NCBI GenBank assembly: GCA_900469445.1
Contig: UBXM01000019.1
Coordinates: 10,446-74,445, forward strand
Direction of reading: 5' to 3'
DNA from: Hyphomicrobiales bacterium
Lineage (GTDB): Bacteria > Pseudomonadota > Alphaproteobacteria > Rhizobiales > Rhizobiaceae
DNA length: 64,000 nt
The notes under the pieces are model-generated. The model was not told where the DNA came from and did not search any database. It saw only the letters and a program-made list of their open reading frames with translations. Made by a program: the position numbers and the translations under genes. Shown piece after piece: positions 1-11,072 of this stretch; within the stretch, counting starts at the first letter, position 1, and each line of letters opens with the position of its first letter.

Positions 1-102
1 CAGGCGGATGAGGGGCAGACCACGGACACCAGAGAATGCGGAGCCGGCGAGGTCCTCGGTTCCGACCACGTGAGGAGGCGGGCGCGGCGCCCGCAATAGG
101 CC
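1..102. other. Leader region upstream of sucA
   Basis: No convincing coding sequence crosses this stretch, because all three plus frames are short or meet stops. It holds a GC-rich hairpin near 80-95 and a purine-rich gaggagg run near 73-79, too far from the sucA ATG to be an ideal ribosome site. In related genomes mdh, sucC and sucD usually precede sucA, so this is probably the sucD-sucA spacer; that part is inference. Confidence 0.4.
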
Positions 103-3102
103 ATGTCCCGGCAAGAAGCCAACGAGCAGTTTCTGATCACTTCGTTCCTCGACGGCGCGAACGCCGTCTATATCGAACAACTTTATGCCAATTACGAAGC
201 CGACCCGAATTCGGTTTCCGAAGAATGGCAGGCCTTCTTCAAGGCCCTGGCCGACAGCCCCGAAGACGTGAAGAAGGCAGCGCAGGGCGCTTCCTGGAAG
301 CGTTCGAACTGGCCGATCGCAGCCGGTGGTGACCTTGTTTCGGCGCTCGACGGCAACTGGCCGGTCGTGGAAAAGGCAATCGAAACCAAGGTCAAGGCGA
401 AGGCCGAAGCGGCTGCTGCTGCCAAGGGCGCTTCCGTCAACGAAGCCGACGTTCATCAGGCGAGCCGCGACAGCGTGCGCGCCATCATGATGATCCGCGC
501 CTATCGCATGCGCGGCCACCTGCATGCCAAGCTCGATCCGCTCGGCATCGCAAGCCCGGTCGAGGACTATAACGAATTGTCGCCGAAGTCCTACGGCTTC
601 GAGGAGAGCGACTACGATCGCAAGATCTTCATCGACAACGTTCTGGGCATGGAATACGCGACCGTTCGCGAGATGATCGCGATCCTCGAGCGTACCTATT
701 GCTCGACCATCGGCGTCGAATTCATGCATATGTCGAGCCCGGAAGAAAAGGCCTGGATCCAGGAACGGATCGAAGGTCCGGACAAGGGCGTCGCCTTCAC
801 GCCGGAAGGCAAGAAGGCCATCCTTTCGAAGTTGATCGAAGGCGAAGGCTACGAGCAGTTCCTCGACGTCAAGTTCAAGGGCACCAAGCGTTTCGGCCTC
901 GATGGCGGCGAAGCGCTGATCCCGGCGCTGGAGCAGATCATCAAGCGCGGCGGCCAGCTGGGCCTCGAAGAAGTCATCGTCGGCATGGCCCATCGTGGCC
1001 GTCTGAACGTTCTGACCAACGTCATGGGCAAGCCGCACCGCGCCGTGTTCCACGAGTTCAAGGGCGGTTCGTTCAAGCCTGACGAAGTCGAAGGTTCGGG
1101 CGACGTGAAGTACCATCTCGGTGCCTCGTCCGACCGCGAATTCGACGGCAACAAGGTTCACCTGTCGCTGACCGCCAACCCGTCCCACCTTGAGATCGTC
1201 AACCCGGTCGTCATGGGCAAGGCCCGCGCCAAGCAGGACATGCTGGCCAAGGTCTGGGAAAAGGACAACATCATCCCGCTCTCCGAGCGCTCCAAGGTTT
1301 TGCCGCTGCTTCTGCACGGCGATGCGGCCTTTGCCGGCCAGGGCGTGGTTGCCGAAATTCTCGGCCTGTCGGGCCTGCGCGGTCACCGCGTTGCCGGCAC
1401 GATGCATGTCATCATCAACAACCAGATCGGTTTCACCACCAATCCGGGCTTCTCGCGTTCGTCGCCTTATCCGTCCGACGTTGCCAAGATGATCGAAGCG
1501 CCGATCTTCCACGTCAACGGCGACGATCCGGAAGCGGTCACCTATGCCGCCAAGATCGCCACCGAATACCGGATGAAGTTCCACAAGCCGGTCGTGCTCG
1601 ACATGTTCTGCTACCGTCGCTTCGGCCATAACGAAGGCGACGAGCCGGCGTTCACGCAGCCGAAGATGTACAAGGTCATCCGCGCCCACAAGGCAGTGGC
1701 CGAAATCTATGCCGAACGTCTTGCTGCCGAAGGCGTGCTGACGGACGCCGAATTCGACAAGATGAAGGCCGACTGGCGCGCCCATCTGGAGGCCGAATTC
1801 GAAGCCGGACAGGCCTACAAGCCGAACAAGGCCGACTGGCTGGATGGTCAGTGGTCGGGTCTGCGCTCGGCCGACGATGCCGACGAACAGCGTCGCGGCA
1901 AGACCTCGATGCCGATGAAGAGCCTCAAGGAAATCGGCCGCAAGCTGTCGACCATTCCGGAAGGTTTCAACGCGCACCGCACGATCAAGCGCTTCATGGA
2001 CAACCGGGCTCAGATGGTCGAGACCGGCGAAGGCCTCGACTGGGCGATGGCGGAAGCGTTTGCTTTCGGTTCGCTCTGCGTCGAAGGCACGAAGATCCGT
2101 CTTTCCGGCCAGGATTGCGAACGCGGCACGTTTTCGCAGCGTCACTCGGTTCTTTACGATCAGGACACAGAAGAACGCTACATCCCGCTGTCGAACCTGC
2201 AGCCGGGCCAGGGCAAGTATGAAGTCATCAACTCCATGCTGTCGGAAGAAGCCGTTCTCGGCTTCGAATACGGCTACTCGCTGGCACGCCCGAATGCGCT
2301 GACGCTCTGGGAAGCCCAGTTCGGCGACTTCGCCAACGGTGCGCAGGTCGTGTTCGACCAGTTCATCTCGTCGGGCGAACGCAAGTGGCTGCGCATGTCC
2401 GGTCTCGTCTGCCTTCTGCCGCACGGTTATGAAGGTCAGGGTCCGGAACATTCGTCCGCCCGCCTGGAACGCTTCCTGCAGCTTTGCGCGGAAGACAACA
2501 TGCAGGTTGCCAACGTCACGACGCCGGCTAACTACTTCCACATCCTGCGCCGCCAGGTGAAGCGCGACTTCCGCAAGCCGCTGATCCTGATGACGCCGAA
2601 GTCCTTGCTGCGCCACAAGCGTGCAACCTCTTCGCTGGCGGAACTGGCGGGCGAAAGCTCGTTCCACCGCCTGCTGTGGGACGATGCAGAAGTGATCAAG
2701 GACGGGCCGATCAAGCTGCAGAAGGACGCCAAGATCCGTCGCGTCGTGATGTGCACCGGCAAGGTCTATTACGATCTTCTGGAAGAGCGCGAAAAGCGCG
2801 GCATCGACGACGTCTACCTGCTGCGTATCGAACAGCTCTATCCGTTCCCGGCCAAGGCTCTGATCAACGAGCTTTCCCGCTTCAAGAACGCGGAAATGGT
2901 CTGGTGCCAGGAAGAGCCGAAGAACATGGGCGCCTGGGCGTTCATCGACCCGTACCTGGAATGGGTTCTGGCGCATATCGATGCCAAGTATCAGCGCGTC
3001 CGCTACACGGGCCGCCCGGCTGCAGCTTCGCCTGCAACGGGCCTGATGTCGAAGCATCTGGCACAGCTGGAAGCCTTCCTCGAAGACGCTCTGGGCGGCT
3101 GA
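103..3102 (+). CDS. sucA: 2-oxoglutarate dehydrogenase E1 component
   Basis: Thiamine-diphosphate-dependent E1 subunit of the 2-oxoglutarate dehydrogenase complex. It decarboxylates 2-oxoglutarate and passes the succinyl group to the lipoyl arm of SucB in the TCA cycle. The 999-residue length suits alphaproteobacterial SucA. The N-terminus carries the family signature of a short helical tail ([13 protein letters not shown]) before the E1 core. The core shows the [12 protein letters not shown] region, the [10 protein letters not shown] cofactor-binding segment and [10 protein letters not shown]. The C-terminal transketolase-like part includes the segment around [15 protein letters not shown]. 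sucB follows after 61 bases, and lpdA lies 2.4 kb downstream, so all three complex subunits are encoded here on one strand. Confidence 0.97.
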   Translation: MSRQEANEQFLITSFLDGANAVYIEQLYANYEADPNSVSEEWQAFFKALADSPEDVKKAAQGASWKRSNWPIAAGGDLVSALDGNWPVVEKAIETKVKAKAEAAAAAKGASVNEADVHQASRDSVRAIMMIRAYRMRGHLHAKLDPLGIASPVEDYNELSPKSYGFEESDYDRKIFIDNVLGMEYATVREMIAILERTYCSTIGVEFMHMSSPEEKAWIQERIEGPDKGVAFTPEGKKAILSKLIEGEGYEQFLDVKFKGTKRFGLDGGEALIPALEQIIKRGGQLGLEEVIVGMAHRGRLNVLTNVMGKPHRAVFHEFKGGSFKPDEVEGSGDVKYHLGASSDREFDGNKVHLSLTANPSHLEIVNPVVMGKARAKQDMLAKVWEKDNIIPLSERSKVLPLLLHGDAAFAGQGVVAEILGLSGLRGHRVAGTMHVIINNQIGFTTNPGFSRSSPYPSDVAKMIEAPIFHVNGDDPEAVTYAAKIATEYRMKFHKPVVLDMFCYRRFGHNEGDEPAFTQPKMYKVIRAHKAVAEIYAERLAAEGVLTDAEFDKMKADWRAHLEAEFEAGQAYKPNKADWLDGQWSGLRSADDADEQRRGKTSMPMKSLKEIGRKLSTIPEGFNAHRTIKRFMDNRAQMVETGEGLDWAMAEAFAFGSLCVEGTKIRLSGQDCERGTFSQRHSVLYDQDTEERYIPLSNLQPGQGKYEVINSMLSEEAVLGFEYGYSLARPNALTLWEAQFGDFANGAQVVFDQFISSGERKWLRMSGLVCLLPHGYEGQGPEHSSARLERFLQLCAEDNMQVANVTTPANYFHILRRQVKRDFRKPLILMTPKSLLRHKRATSSLAELAGESSFHRLLWDDAEVIKDGPIKLQKDAKIRRVVMCTGKVYYDLLEEREKRGIDDVYLLRIEQLYPFPAKALINELSRFKNAEMVWCQEEPKNMGAWAFIDPYLEWVLAHIDAKYQRVRYTGRPAAASPATGLMSKHLAQLEAFLEDALGG

Positions 3103-3163
3103 TTTTTCAGCCGTCTCCCCTAAATTGTTCGAAACGAAATCCAAAGAAACACGGAAACAGATC

Positions 3164-4393
<1,230 letters not shown>

Positions 4394-4422
4394 GACTTAC
4401 ATCCTGAATTAGGGAGAGCAGC

Positions 4423-4836
4423 ATGGAACCCGCTTCGGCAAATGCGACCCATCTCGTGGTGGTGCTTGTCCTAAGCGTCGTCCTGCTGCTCTTTCATATT
4501 CTGCTGCAGGGTTTTCTTGCGACGCGTGAACTGGGTTCCAAGTGGAATGCCGGCCCGCGTGACGAGGACCTTGCACCGAAGAATGCTGCGGCGGGCCGGG
4601 CGGCCCGTGCCTCGAAGAACTATCAGGAAACCTATCCGGCCTTTATCGGCCTGCTTCTCGGTCTCGCCTTCATCGGTGATCCGACCGGGCTCGGCATCGG
4701 TGGCGCCTGGGTGTGGCTGATTGCGCGCATTGCCTATGTTCCGCTCTATATGGCGGGCATTCCCTATATCCGTTCGCTCGTCTGGCTGCTCAGCCTTGCC
4801 GGACTGCTGATCATGATGGCCGCTCTGCTGTTCTAG
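4423..4836 (+). CDS. MAPEG family membrane protein
   Basis: A 137-residue integral membrane protein with about four hydrophobic segments: residues 8-30, a middle pair, and a C-terminal helix ending ALLF. The loop after helix one contains RAARASKNYQETYPAFIGLLL, matching the R-x-x-x-N-x-x-E-x-x-P-x-F signature of the MAPEG family, which includes microsomal glutathione S-transferases and many bacterial proteins of unknown role. A gggagagc ribosome site precedes the ATG. It lies 29 bases after sucB and 12 bases before the LysE gene, so it is probably cotranscribed with the sucAB-lpdA group. No substrate can be assigned. Confidence 0.8.
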   Translation: MEPASANATHLVVVLVLSVVLLLFHILLQGFLATRELGSKWNAGPRDEDLAPKNAAAGRAARASKNYQETYPAFIGLLLGLAFIGDPTGLGIGGAWVWLIARIAYVPLYMAGIPYIRSLVWLLSLAGLLIMMAALLF

Positions 4837-4848
4837 GGGATCTTGTTG

Positions 4849-5490
4849 ATGCATGCCTATCTGATCGAACTGCTCTCACTGATGGCCATCTTCTCCTTCG
4901 CGATCGTCTCGCCGGGGGCGGATCTGGCCATGGTGATGCGGCAGGCGCTGGTGCATGGACGGCGGCAGGCGATCATTACCAGCTTCGGCATAGGTGCTGC
5001 TCTGATGTTCCATGTCAGCTACACCATCCTCGGCCTCGGCCTGATCATCTCGCAGTCGGTCTATCTCTTCAACATCGTGAAATGGCTGGGCGTTGCCTAT
5101 CTGATCTATATCGGCGTGAAGGCGCTGAAGGCTGGCCGGACCGAGATCACCGTTTCGGCGGAGGCGCAGGGCGAGGCACCGCGGAAGCAGTCGGCGACGA
5201 AGGCATTCATGCTTGGTTTCGCGGCCAATGCGCTCAATCCGAAGGCCGTCTTCTTCTTCCTGTCGATCTTCTCGACCATCGTCAGCGCCCATACGCCGAT
5301 GGCGATCAAGTTCGGCTACGGGACGGTGATGGCGACCTGCCTGATCCTCTGGTTCGTCGGCGTCAGCACGTTCATGACGACGCCGCGCATGCGGGCCGCG
5401 TTCTCGCGCGCCAGCAAGTGGATCGATCGGACCAGCGGCGTGGTGTTCATCGCGCTCGGAATTAAACTCGCAACTGAAAAAGCGGCCTGA
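4849..5490 (+). CDS. LysE/RhtB family amino-acid exporter
   Basis: A 213-residue inner-membrane protein with six predicted hydrophobic segments. The conserved early motif SPGADLAMVMRQALVHGRRQA matches the GPGPD...G...G signature of the LysE/RhtB family, whose members export amino acids such as lysine, homoserine or threonine by proton exchange. Two TTG codons precede the ATG at 4849, but the ATG has an aggggat ribosome site at good spacing, so it is preferred. It lies between sucB and lpdA with the MAPEG gene. A link to glutamate-family overflow would fit the neighbourhood but is speculation. Confidence 0.85.
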   Translation: MHAYLIELLSLMAIFSFAIVSPGADLAMVMRQALVHGRRQAIITSFGIGAALMFHVSYTILGLGLIISQSVYLFNIVKWLGVAYLIYIGVKALKAGRTEITVSAEAQGEAPRKQSATKAFMLGFAANALNPKAVFFFLSIFSTIVSAHTPMAIKFGYGTVMATCLILWFVGVSTFMTTPRMRAAFSRASKWIDRTSGVVFIALGIKLATEKAA

Positions 5491-5552
5491 GGGCCATTCT
5501 CGAAACGCTGGCGGGAATGAGCCTGCCAAAACCAGAAATCAGGAATTAGAAC

Positions 5553-6959
5553 ATGGCTTATGATGTCGTCGTTATCGGAAGCGGTCCCGGTGGTTATGTC
5601 TGCGCAATCAAGGCAGCCCAGCTCGGCCTGAAGGTCGCTGTCGTCGAAAAGCGCGCCACCTATGGCGGCACCTGCCTGAATGTCGGCTGCATTCCGTCCA
5701 AGGCGCTGCTGCATGCGTCGGAAATGTTCCATCAGGTCGCGCATGGCGTCGATACGCTCGGTGTTGAAGTTGCCGCTCCGACGCTGAACCTGACCAAGAT
5801 GATGGCGCACAAGGATGCGACCATCAAGTCGAACACCGACGGCGTTGCCTTCCTGTTCAAGAAGAACAAGATCGACGGCTTTATCGGTACCGGCAAGATC
5901 GTTGCTGTCGGCAAGGTTTCCGTCACGGGCGAAGACGGCAAGGTGCAGGAACTGGAGACGAAGAACATCGTCATCGCTACCGGTTCCGACGTTGCCGGCA
6001 TTCCGGGCGTCAATGTCGACATCGACGAGAAGGTGGTCGTGTCCTCGACCGGTGCGATTTCGCTGGAAAAAGTTCCGCAGAACATGATCGTTGTCGGCGG
6101 CGGCGTCATCGGTCTGGAACTCGGCTCGGTCTGGATGCGCCTCGGCGCTAAGGTCACCGTCATCGAATATCTCGACAAGCTGCTCGGTGCGATGGATGCC
6201 GACGTGTCGAAGCAGTTCCAGCGGATGATCGCCAAGCAGGGCATGGATATCCGCACCGAAGCCAAGGTTACGGCCGTCGAAAAGACCGCGACCGGCGCCA
6301 AGGTTACCTATGAGCCGGTCAAGGGTGGCGATGCCGTCACCGTCGAAGCCGACGTGGTGCTGATCTCCACCGGCCGCAAGCCCTATACCGAAGGCCTCGG
6401 ACTGGAAGCTGCAGGCGTTGCGCTCGACAATCGCGGCCGCGTCGAAATCGACGGCGGCTTCAAGACCAATGTTGCCGGCATCTATGCGATCGGCGACGTG
6501 GTGAAGGGTCCGATGCTGGCGCACAAGGCGGAAGACGAGGGTGTTGCTCTCGCCGAAATCCTCACCGGCCAGCACGGCCACGTGAACTATGACGTCATTC
6601 CGGGCGTCGTCTATACCCAGCCCGAAGTCGCTTCGGTCGGCAAGACGGAAGAGGAACTGAAGGCCGCAGGCATCGCCTACAAGGTCGGCAAGTTCCCGTT
6701 CACCGCCAACGGTCGTGCTCGCGCCTTGCTGGCGACGGACGGTTTCGTCAAGATCCTGGCCGACAAGGAAACCGATCGGGTTCTCGGCGGTCACATCGTC
6801 GGCTTCGGCGCCGGCGAGATGATCCACGAGATCACCGTGCTGATGGAATTCTCCGGTTCGTCGGAAGACCTCGGCCGCACCTGCCACGCGCACCCGACCA
6901 TGTCGGAAGCCGTCAAGGAAGCAGCCCTTTCCACCTTCGCCAAGCCGATCCATATGTAA
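5553..6959 (+). CDS. lpdA: Dihydrolipoyl dehydrogenase (E3)
   Basis: FAD-dependent E3 that reoxidises the dihydrolipoyl arms of 2-oxo acid dehydrogenases and makes NADH. The 468-residue protein begins MAYDVVVIGSGPGGY (FAD dinucleotide fold). It has the redox disulfide GGTCLNVGCIPSK with Cys41 and Cys46, a second NAD fold at IVVGGGVIGLELGSVW, and the C-terminal HAHPTMSE motif carrying the base His-Glu pair. It closes the sucA-sucB-MAPEG-LysE-lpdA run and is followed by a clear terminator. Because a pyruvate dehydrogenase operon elsewhere may carry its own lpd, this copy most likely serves SucAB. Confidence 0.96.
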   Translation: MAYDVVVIGSGPGGYVCAIKAAQLGLKVAVVEKRATYGGTCLNVGCIPSKALLHASEMFHQVAHGVDTLGVEVAAPTLNLTKMMAHKDATIKSNTDGVAFLFKKNKIDGFIGTGKIVAVGKVSVTGEDGKVQELETKNIVIATGSDVAGIPGVNVDIDEKVVVSSTGAISLEKVPQNMIVVGGGVIGLELGSVWMRLGAKVTVIEYLDKLLGAMDADVSKQFQRMIAKQGMDIRTEAKVTAVEKTATGAKVTYEPVKGGDAVTVEADVVLISTGRKPYTEGLGLEAAGVALDNRGRVEIDGGFKTNVAGIYAIGDVVKGPMLAHKAEDEGVALAEILTGQHGHVNYDVIPGVVYTQPEVASVGKTEEELKAAGIAYKVGKFPFTANGRARALLATDGFVKILADKETDRVLGGHIVGFGAGEMIHEITVLMEFSGSSEDLGRTCHAHPTMSEAVKEAALSTFAKPIHM

Positions 6960-6985
6960 TCGGTCCGACTATCAGAGATGCGAAA

Positions 6986-7018
6986 GGCGGGATCATCATG
7001 GTCCCGCCTTTTTCTTTT
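6986..7018 (+). terminator. Rho-independent terminator after lpdA
   Basis: The stem ggcggga/tcccgcc has a short loop and is followed by a T-rich tail (ttttcttttat). It begins 27 bases after the lpdA stop and closes the suc/lpd transcription unit. Confidence 0.85.
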
Positions 7019-7054
7019 ATCCGGCTGTCCTAAACTTCATGTTCTATTGCTCAT

Positions 7055-7101
7055 AGAGCGGTTTCACGCAAAATCGGTGTCCACTTTTGCTGGAATTGCT
7101 C
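7055..7101. repeat. Short dispersed rhizobial repeat (candidate)
   Basis: The stretch starting agagcggtttcacgc and ending tggaattgctc resembles a small interspersed motif that recurs in intergenic DNA of Rhizobium/Agrobacterium chromosomes (from memory of such genomes). Its ends gagc and gctc are complementary. It lies immediately upstream of the cytochrome b561 gene. Only one copy is seen in this window. Confidence 0.4.
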
Positions 7102-7120
7102 ATTCTGGAAGGTGACGGAC

Positions 7121-7615
7121 ATGAAGACCGCATTCTCTGTGCCGCAACGCATCCTGCACTGGCTGATGGCCGTGCTGATCCTGTTCAATCTCCTGTTTTC
7201 CGATGCGATGACGACATTCGGAGAACTCTATTTCGGCGATAAGCCGATACCCCCCGAGATCATGAACTCGGCGAATGTGCATGCGTATGTGGGGATCGCA
7301 ATCCTGGTTCTGGCGCTGACGCGGCTCTGCCTTCGCATTGTGACGGGTGCGCCGCCGCATCCGCCGCAAGAGCCGGCCTTCTCGCGCGTCGTGGCGACGA
7401 TCACGCATTGGTCGCTGTACGCGATGTTCATCATCATGCCACTTGCCGGGATCGGCGCCTTCTATTTCAAGAACGGCATGGCTGCGTTTGCCCATATCGG
7501 CTGGATGAAGACGGTGTTGTGGGTGCTGATCTGTCTGCACATCCTCGGGGTGCTGGTGCATCAGTTCTACTGGAAGACCAATATCCTGCGCCGGATGACG
7601 AGCGGGCGGACGTGA
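7121..7615 (+). CDS. Cytochrome b561 family protein
   Basis: A 164-residue di-haem b-type membrane cytochrome with four hydrophobic helices. Histidines occur in helix one (RILHWLMAVL), at the start of helix two (NVHAYVGIAIL), in helix three (TITHWSLYAMF) and in helix four (HILGVLVHQFYW), as in the YodB/CybB family that carries electrons between membrane quinol and periplasmic acceptors. An upstream in-frame GTG at 7112 falls right at the ggaagg ribosome site, so the ATG at 7121 is chosen. The gene is monocistronic, lying between the lpdA terminator and an inverted repeat. Confidence 0.88.
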   Translation: MKTAFSVPQRILHWLMAVLILFNLLFSDAMTTFGELYFGDKPIPPEIMNSANVHAYVGIAILVLALTRLCLRIVTGAPPHPPQEPAFSRVVATITHWSLYAMFIIMPLAGIGAFYFKNGMAAFAHIGWMKTVLWVLICLHILGVLVHQFYWKTNILRRMTSGRT

Positions 7616-7649
7616 TTTTTGATTATCCGAGAGTCTCGCCTATCGGTGT

Positions 7650-7753
7650 CGTCATCCTCGGGCTTGTCCCGAGGATCTAAACACCTCACCAGAACTGCAA
7701 CGTCGTGAACCCTGAAACGGCAGCAGATCCTCGGGACAAGCCCGAGGATGACG
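7650..7753. repeat. Palindromic intergenic repeat, 104 bp, copy 1
   Basis: Two 29-base arms (7650-7678 and 7725-7753) are near-perfect inverted copies of each other, with cgtcatcc at the outer ends and ctcgggc...cccgag inside each arm, so each arm is itself palindromic. They are separated by 46 bases. The same layout and length recur at 22353-22456. This is the style of rhizobial palindromic intergenic elements. It sits between convergent genes and may also serve as a bidirectional terminator. Confidence 0.85.
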
Positions 7754-7780
7754 AAAACAAACGCCCCGCGTGTTCCGCCC

Positions 7781-9778
7781 TTACGTCCTGACCGCGTGGA
7801 GATACTGGAAGTGGCGGTCGTATTGGGCCAGCACGTCCTGGATCAGTTCCTCACGTGTCAGGCCCATAACGTCGTAGTCCTGGCCGCCATCGGAAAGGAA
7901 GACTTCGGCGCGGTAATAATTGTCGGTGTGCTGGCGGTTGGACTGGCTTTCGATGAAGCTGTAGCTCGGCAGGTCGTAGGAACGCATACGGATGCCGTAG
8001 GAGAACTCCTCCTCGCCACCCGGGGTGACGATCATCTTGATGCGATTGTCGTCATGCTGGATTTCAGCCTCGAGCGAGCGTTTGCGCAGTTCCGCCACGA
8101 CGTCTTCCAGCGCGGGGGTCGCGATTTCCGCCAGGAACTTGATGACCTCTTTCTTGCGTGGATAGGTGATGATGCCCTGAAGCTGTCTCTGCCAGCTGAC
8201 GGATTTGCGGGGGCGCAGGCTCTGAACCAGAGCGTTCTGGCGCACGCCTTCTCGGCGCAGGCCCTGGAAGAGACCCCAGCACATCAAAAGCATAACGAAG
8301 GTGAAGGGCAGGGCGCCGGCAATCGATGCGGTCTGCAGGGCATCCAGCCCGCCGGCGGCAAGCAGGACGGCGCCGATGACGCCGCCGGTGATCGCCCAGA
8401 AGACGCGGCGGGCGACCGGTCCGTCTTCGCGGCCGCCGGAGGTGAGCGTGTCGATGACGAGAGCGGAAGAATCAGCCCCGGTAACGAAGAAGAAGACGAT
8501 CAGCGCCATGGCGAACCACGAGACATAGACGCCGGCCGGGAACTGTTCGAGGAAAACGAAGAGCGCCAGCGTCACGTCCTTTGCCACCGCGTCCGATACC
8601 GCCGTTGTCTGGCCGGTCAGGTGCATGGCAAGTGCGGTGTCGCCGAAGACGGTCATCCAGGCGAAGCTGAAACCGGCCGGCACCAGCAGCACGCCGAAGA
8701 TGAACTGGCGGATGGTGCGGCCACGGGAGATGCGGGCGATGAACATGCCGACGAAAGGCGACCAGGCGATCCACCAGCCCCAATAAAACAGCGTCCAGTC
8801 ACCCAGCCATTCGGCCGGCTGTTCGTTCGGAGCATAGGCATACATATAGAAGGTGCGCAGCACGAACTGGTCGAGATAGGCGCCGAAATTCTGCACGAAG
8901 GCGCGCAGAAGGAAGGTCGTCGGTCCCATGATGAAGACGAAGGCCATCAGCGCGATCGCCATGATCATGTTGAGGTTCGACAGGAACTTGATGCCCTTGT
9001 CGAGACCGGTCGCGACCGAGATCGTCGCCATGCCGGTGATGACGATGATCAGCGGCAGCTGCACCCAGAAATCCATCGGCCAGCCGAGCACATGGGCAAA
9101 GCCGGCATTGACCTGCAGCACGCCGAGGCCGAGAGAGGTGGCGACGCCGAAAAGGGTGCCGATGACGGCGAAGATGTCGACCGCATTGCCGATCGGGCCA
9201 TAGATACGGTCACCGATGATCGGATAGAGCGCCGAGCGCATGGTGAGCGGCAGGCCGTGGCGATATGAGAAATAGGCAAGCGACAGGCCGATCACCGCAT
9301 AAACGGCCCAGGCATGCAGGCCCCAGTGGAAATAGCTGATTTCCATGGCCGTGCGGGCTGCCTGTATCGTGGCGGGATCGCCGACCGGTGGTTTGGTGAA
9401 GTGGTTGACCGGTTCGGCAACGCCGAAGAAGACGAGGCCGATGCCCATGCCGGCGGCAAACAGCATGGAGAACCAGGCCGGATAGCTGAAATCCGGCTCC
9501 GAGTGGTTCGGCCCGAGCTTGATGTTGCCGTAGCTCGAAACACCGAGATAGAGCATCAGCATCAGGAAGATCGCGACGGCGAGAAGGTAGATCCAGCCGA
9601 GTTCGTTGACGATCCAGCTTTGCACGGCGGCAAATACGGCGGCAGATGCCTGAGGTGCGATGACGCCGGACAGGACGAAAACGAGGGTGATGCCGACGGA
9701 CCAGAAGAATACGGGCCGATTGACACCCTCCATCAAACCAACTTTGCCGGATGGCGGTGTTTCGCTCGCGTCTGCCAT
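7781..9778 (-). CDS. BCCT family transporter, BetT-like
   Basis: A 665-residue secondary transporter of the betaine/choline/carnitine family, with about twelve transmembrane helices followed by a long cytoplasmic C-terminal domain (about residues 500-665) typical of BetT-type choline transporters and their osmotic control. The family signature around the trimethylammonium box is visible as TLFYWGWWIAWSPFVGMFIARISRGRT, and GMGIGLVFFGVAEPVNH occurs earlier. The open frame extends upstream, but ATG 9778 (MADASETPP) has an aaggggca ribosome site. The substrate is probably choline or a betaine used as osmoprotectant; the exact one is not readable from sequence. Confidence 0.92.
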   Translation of the reverse strand: MADASETPPSGKVGLMEGVNRPVFFWSVGITLVFVLSGVIAPQASAAVFAAVQSWIVNELGWIYLLAVAIFLMLMLYLGVSSYGNIKLGPNHSEPDFSYPAWFSMLFAAGMGIGLVFFGVAEPVNHFTKPPVGDPATIQAARTAMEISYFHWGLHAWAVYAVIGLSLAYFSYRHGLPLTMRSALYPIIGDRIYGPIGNAVDIFAVIGTLFGVATSLGLGVLQVNAGFAHVLGWPMDFWVQLPLIIVITGMATISVATGLDKGIKFLSNLNMIMAIALMAFVFIMGPTTFLLRAFVQNFGAYLDQFVLRTFYMYAYAPNEQPAEWLGDWTLFYWGWWIAWSPFVGMFIARISRGRTIRQFIFGVLLVPAGFSFAWMTVFGDTALAMHLTGQTTAVSDAVAKDVTLALFVFLEQFPAGVYVSWFAMALIVFFFVTGADSSALVIDTLTSGGREDGPVARRVFWAITGGVIGAVLLAAGGLDALQTASIAGALPFTFVMLLMCWGLFQGLRREGVRQNALVQSLRPRKSVSWQRQLQGIITYPRKKEVIKFLAEIATPALEDVVAELRKRSLEAEIQHDDNRIKMIVTPGGEEEFSYGIRMRSYDLPSYSFIESQSNRQHTDNYYRAEVFLSDGGQDYDVMGLTREELIQDVLAQYDRHFQYLHAVRT

Positions 9779-9896
9779 GATTGCCCCTTGCACTTGCCCG
9801 TTAAAGCATCGGGGCCTTGTTTTAGTCCCGATGCATAAGCGGGATATGGAGCCGGTCGCGGCTTCGCCAAGTGGCACGAATGTAACCGATATATGC

Positions 9897-10964
9897 TCAG
9901 ATCGCGGAGGTGACGGTGAAGCCCTGTTCGCGCAGAAGCTCGACAAGGCCTTCCTCGCCCGGCAGGTGAAGAGCGCCGACGGCCATGAAGACATTGCCTT
10001 CGCTCAGGATGGGTGCTGCGCGCTCGGCCATGAGATGGTTCCGCTTGGTGACGATCAGTTCCTCGAACTCGGCATAACCTGCATTGTCGCTGCCATCGGG
10101 TGCCACCTGTTTGAGGAAGGGCATGGTGAAGCCGATCTCGCCGGAGAGATAAAGCTGCGTCATGGTTTCGAAGACGTCATCCATTTTCGGGCCGAGCTTG
10201 ATCGTTTCGACCAGCGACTTCAGATGCATCTCGGTTGGGATGGCGGCCATGGCGGAAAGCTGTTCGGCAAGCGTTTCAAGGCCTTTGACCGCCTTGCCTT
10301 CGGCTGCGGCATCGAGCGCGATGCGCTTGTCGAGAAAGGCGGTGTTTCCCTGGCGGGCCAGTTCGCAGGCGGGCAGCGAGACGAGCGACATCAACATCCA
10401 GGGCTGCATGCGGGAGACGGTCGCCAGCGGAACGCCGCGCTTTTTCAAGCCCTCTTCGAGGACGGCGAGGTCATCCGGCTTCATCAGCTTTTCGATGGTC
10501 TTTCCATCGGTCAGCATGGTCAGTTCCGGCTTGCTCAAAATGCCGGCCAAGGCCTTGTTCTGGTCGAGGATCTCGTTGGATTCGACGACGATGGTCTTGG
10601 CTTCGGCGAGCCCCTTGTCAGCGCCCGAGGGCATCTTGAGGACCCGCGGATCGGTGACATGCATGGTGCCTAGAAGATAGGACGGCGCCACACCCGGCTT
10701 TTCGACCTTCCAGAAAATGCCCCTGGCATTCGGTACCTTGGCGGCTTCGGCGAGAGCCTTTTTGTAAGCGTCCGGGTTTTCCGACTTCATCTCGTCGACG
10801 AGATTGACCCCGCGGCAAGCAGGCTCTTCCGCTCTTGCCGATGACAGCGTGCCGAGAACGAGGATCAGCGAGGCGAGAGCCGCCATATGCAGCAATGCAA
10901 GCAGCCACAGAGCATAACCCTGCAGGCGTTCGAAAAGCGGGCTTTCGAGGAATGAAGAATTCAT
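9897..10964 (-). CDS. TraB/GumN family protein
   Basis: A 355-residue protein with an N-terminal hydrophobic segment (about residues 19-45) that looks like a signal anchor or signal peptide ending SARA. It then carries the TraB/GumN hallmarks: a GTMHVTDPR motif near the start of the domain and a GALHLPGEEGLVELLREQG motif at the end. Members are proposed to be divergent metalloprotease-like proteins, but the activity is unproven. Start ATG 10964 (MNSSFLES) is preferred to one nine codons upstream. It is a single gene, lying on the same strand as the BCCT gene with a spacer of about 118 bases. Confidence 0.82.
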   Translation of the reverse strand: MNSSFLESPLFERLQGYALWLLALLHMAALASLILVLGTLSSARAEEPACRGVNLVDEMKSENPDAYKKALAEAAKVPNARGIFWKVEKPGVAPSYLLGTMHVTDPRVLKMPSGADKGLAEAKTIVVESNEILDQNKALAGILSKPELTMLTDGKTIEKLMKPDDLAVLEEGLKKRGVPLATVSRMQPWMLMSLVSLPACELARQGNTAFLDKRIALDAAAEGKAVKGLETLAEQLSAMAAIPTEMHLKSLVETIKLGPKMDDVFETMTQLYLSGEIGFTMPFLKQVAPDGSDNAGYAEFEELIVTKRNHLMAERAAPILSEGNVFMAVGALHLPGEEGLVELLREQGFTVTSAI

Positions 10965-11072
10965 GTCACGGATCCGGATTAATCGGCCCAAAACGTATCA
11001 CTGCCGGTTCGACAGGTGCTTAACGGGGTTGGTTAACGATTGGTTCAAGCGCGTCTATTCACAAGTCTCGCC

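Noticed and set aside
36..332. Open frame overlapping the start of sucA
   Set aside because: It lies out of frame inside sucA, is rich in arginine as GC-rich shadow frames are, and has no ribosome site.
7748..9268. Long plus-strand open frame opposite the BCCT transporter
   Set aside because: The sequence is low-complexity and charged, as expected from the complement of a membrane-protein gene; the minus strand has clear family motifs.
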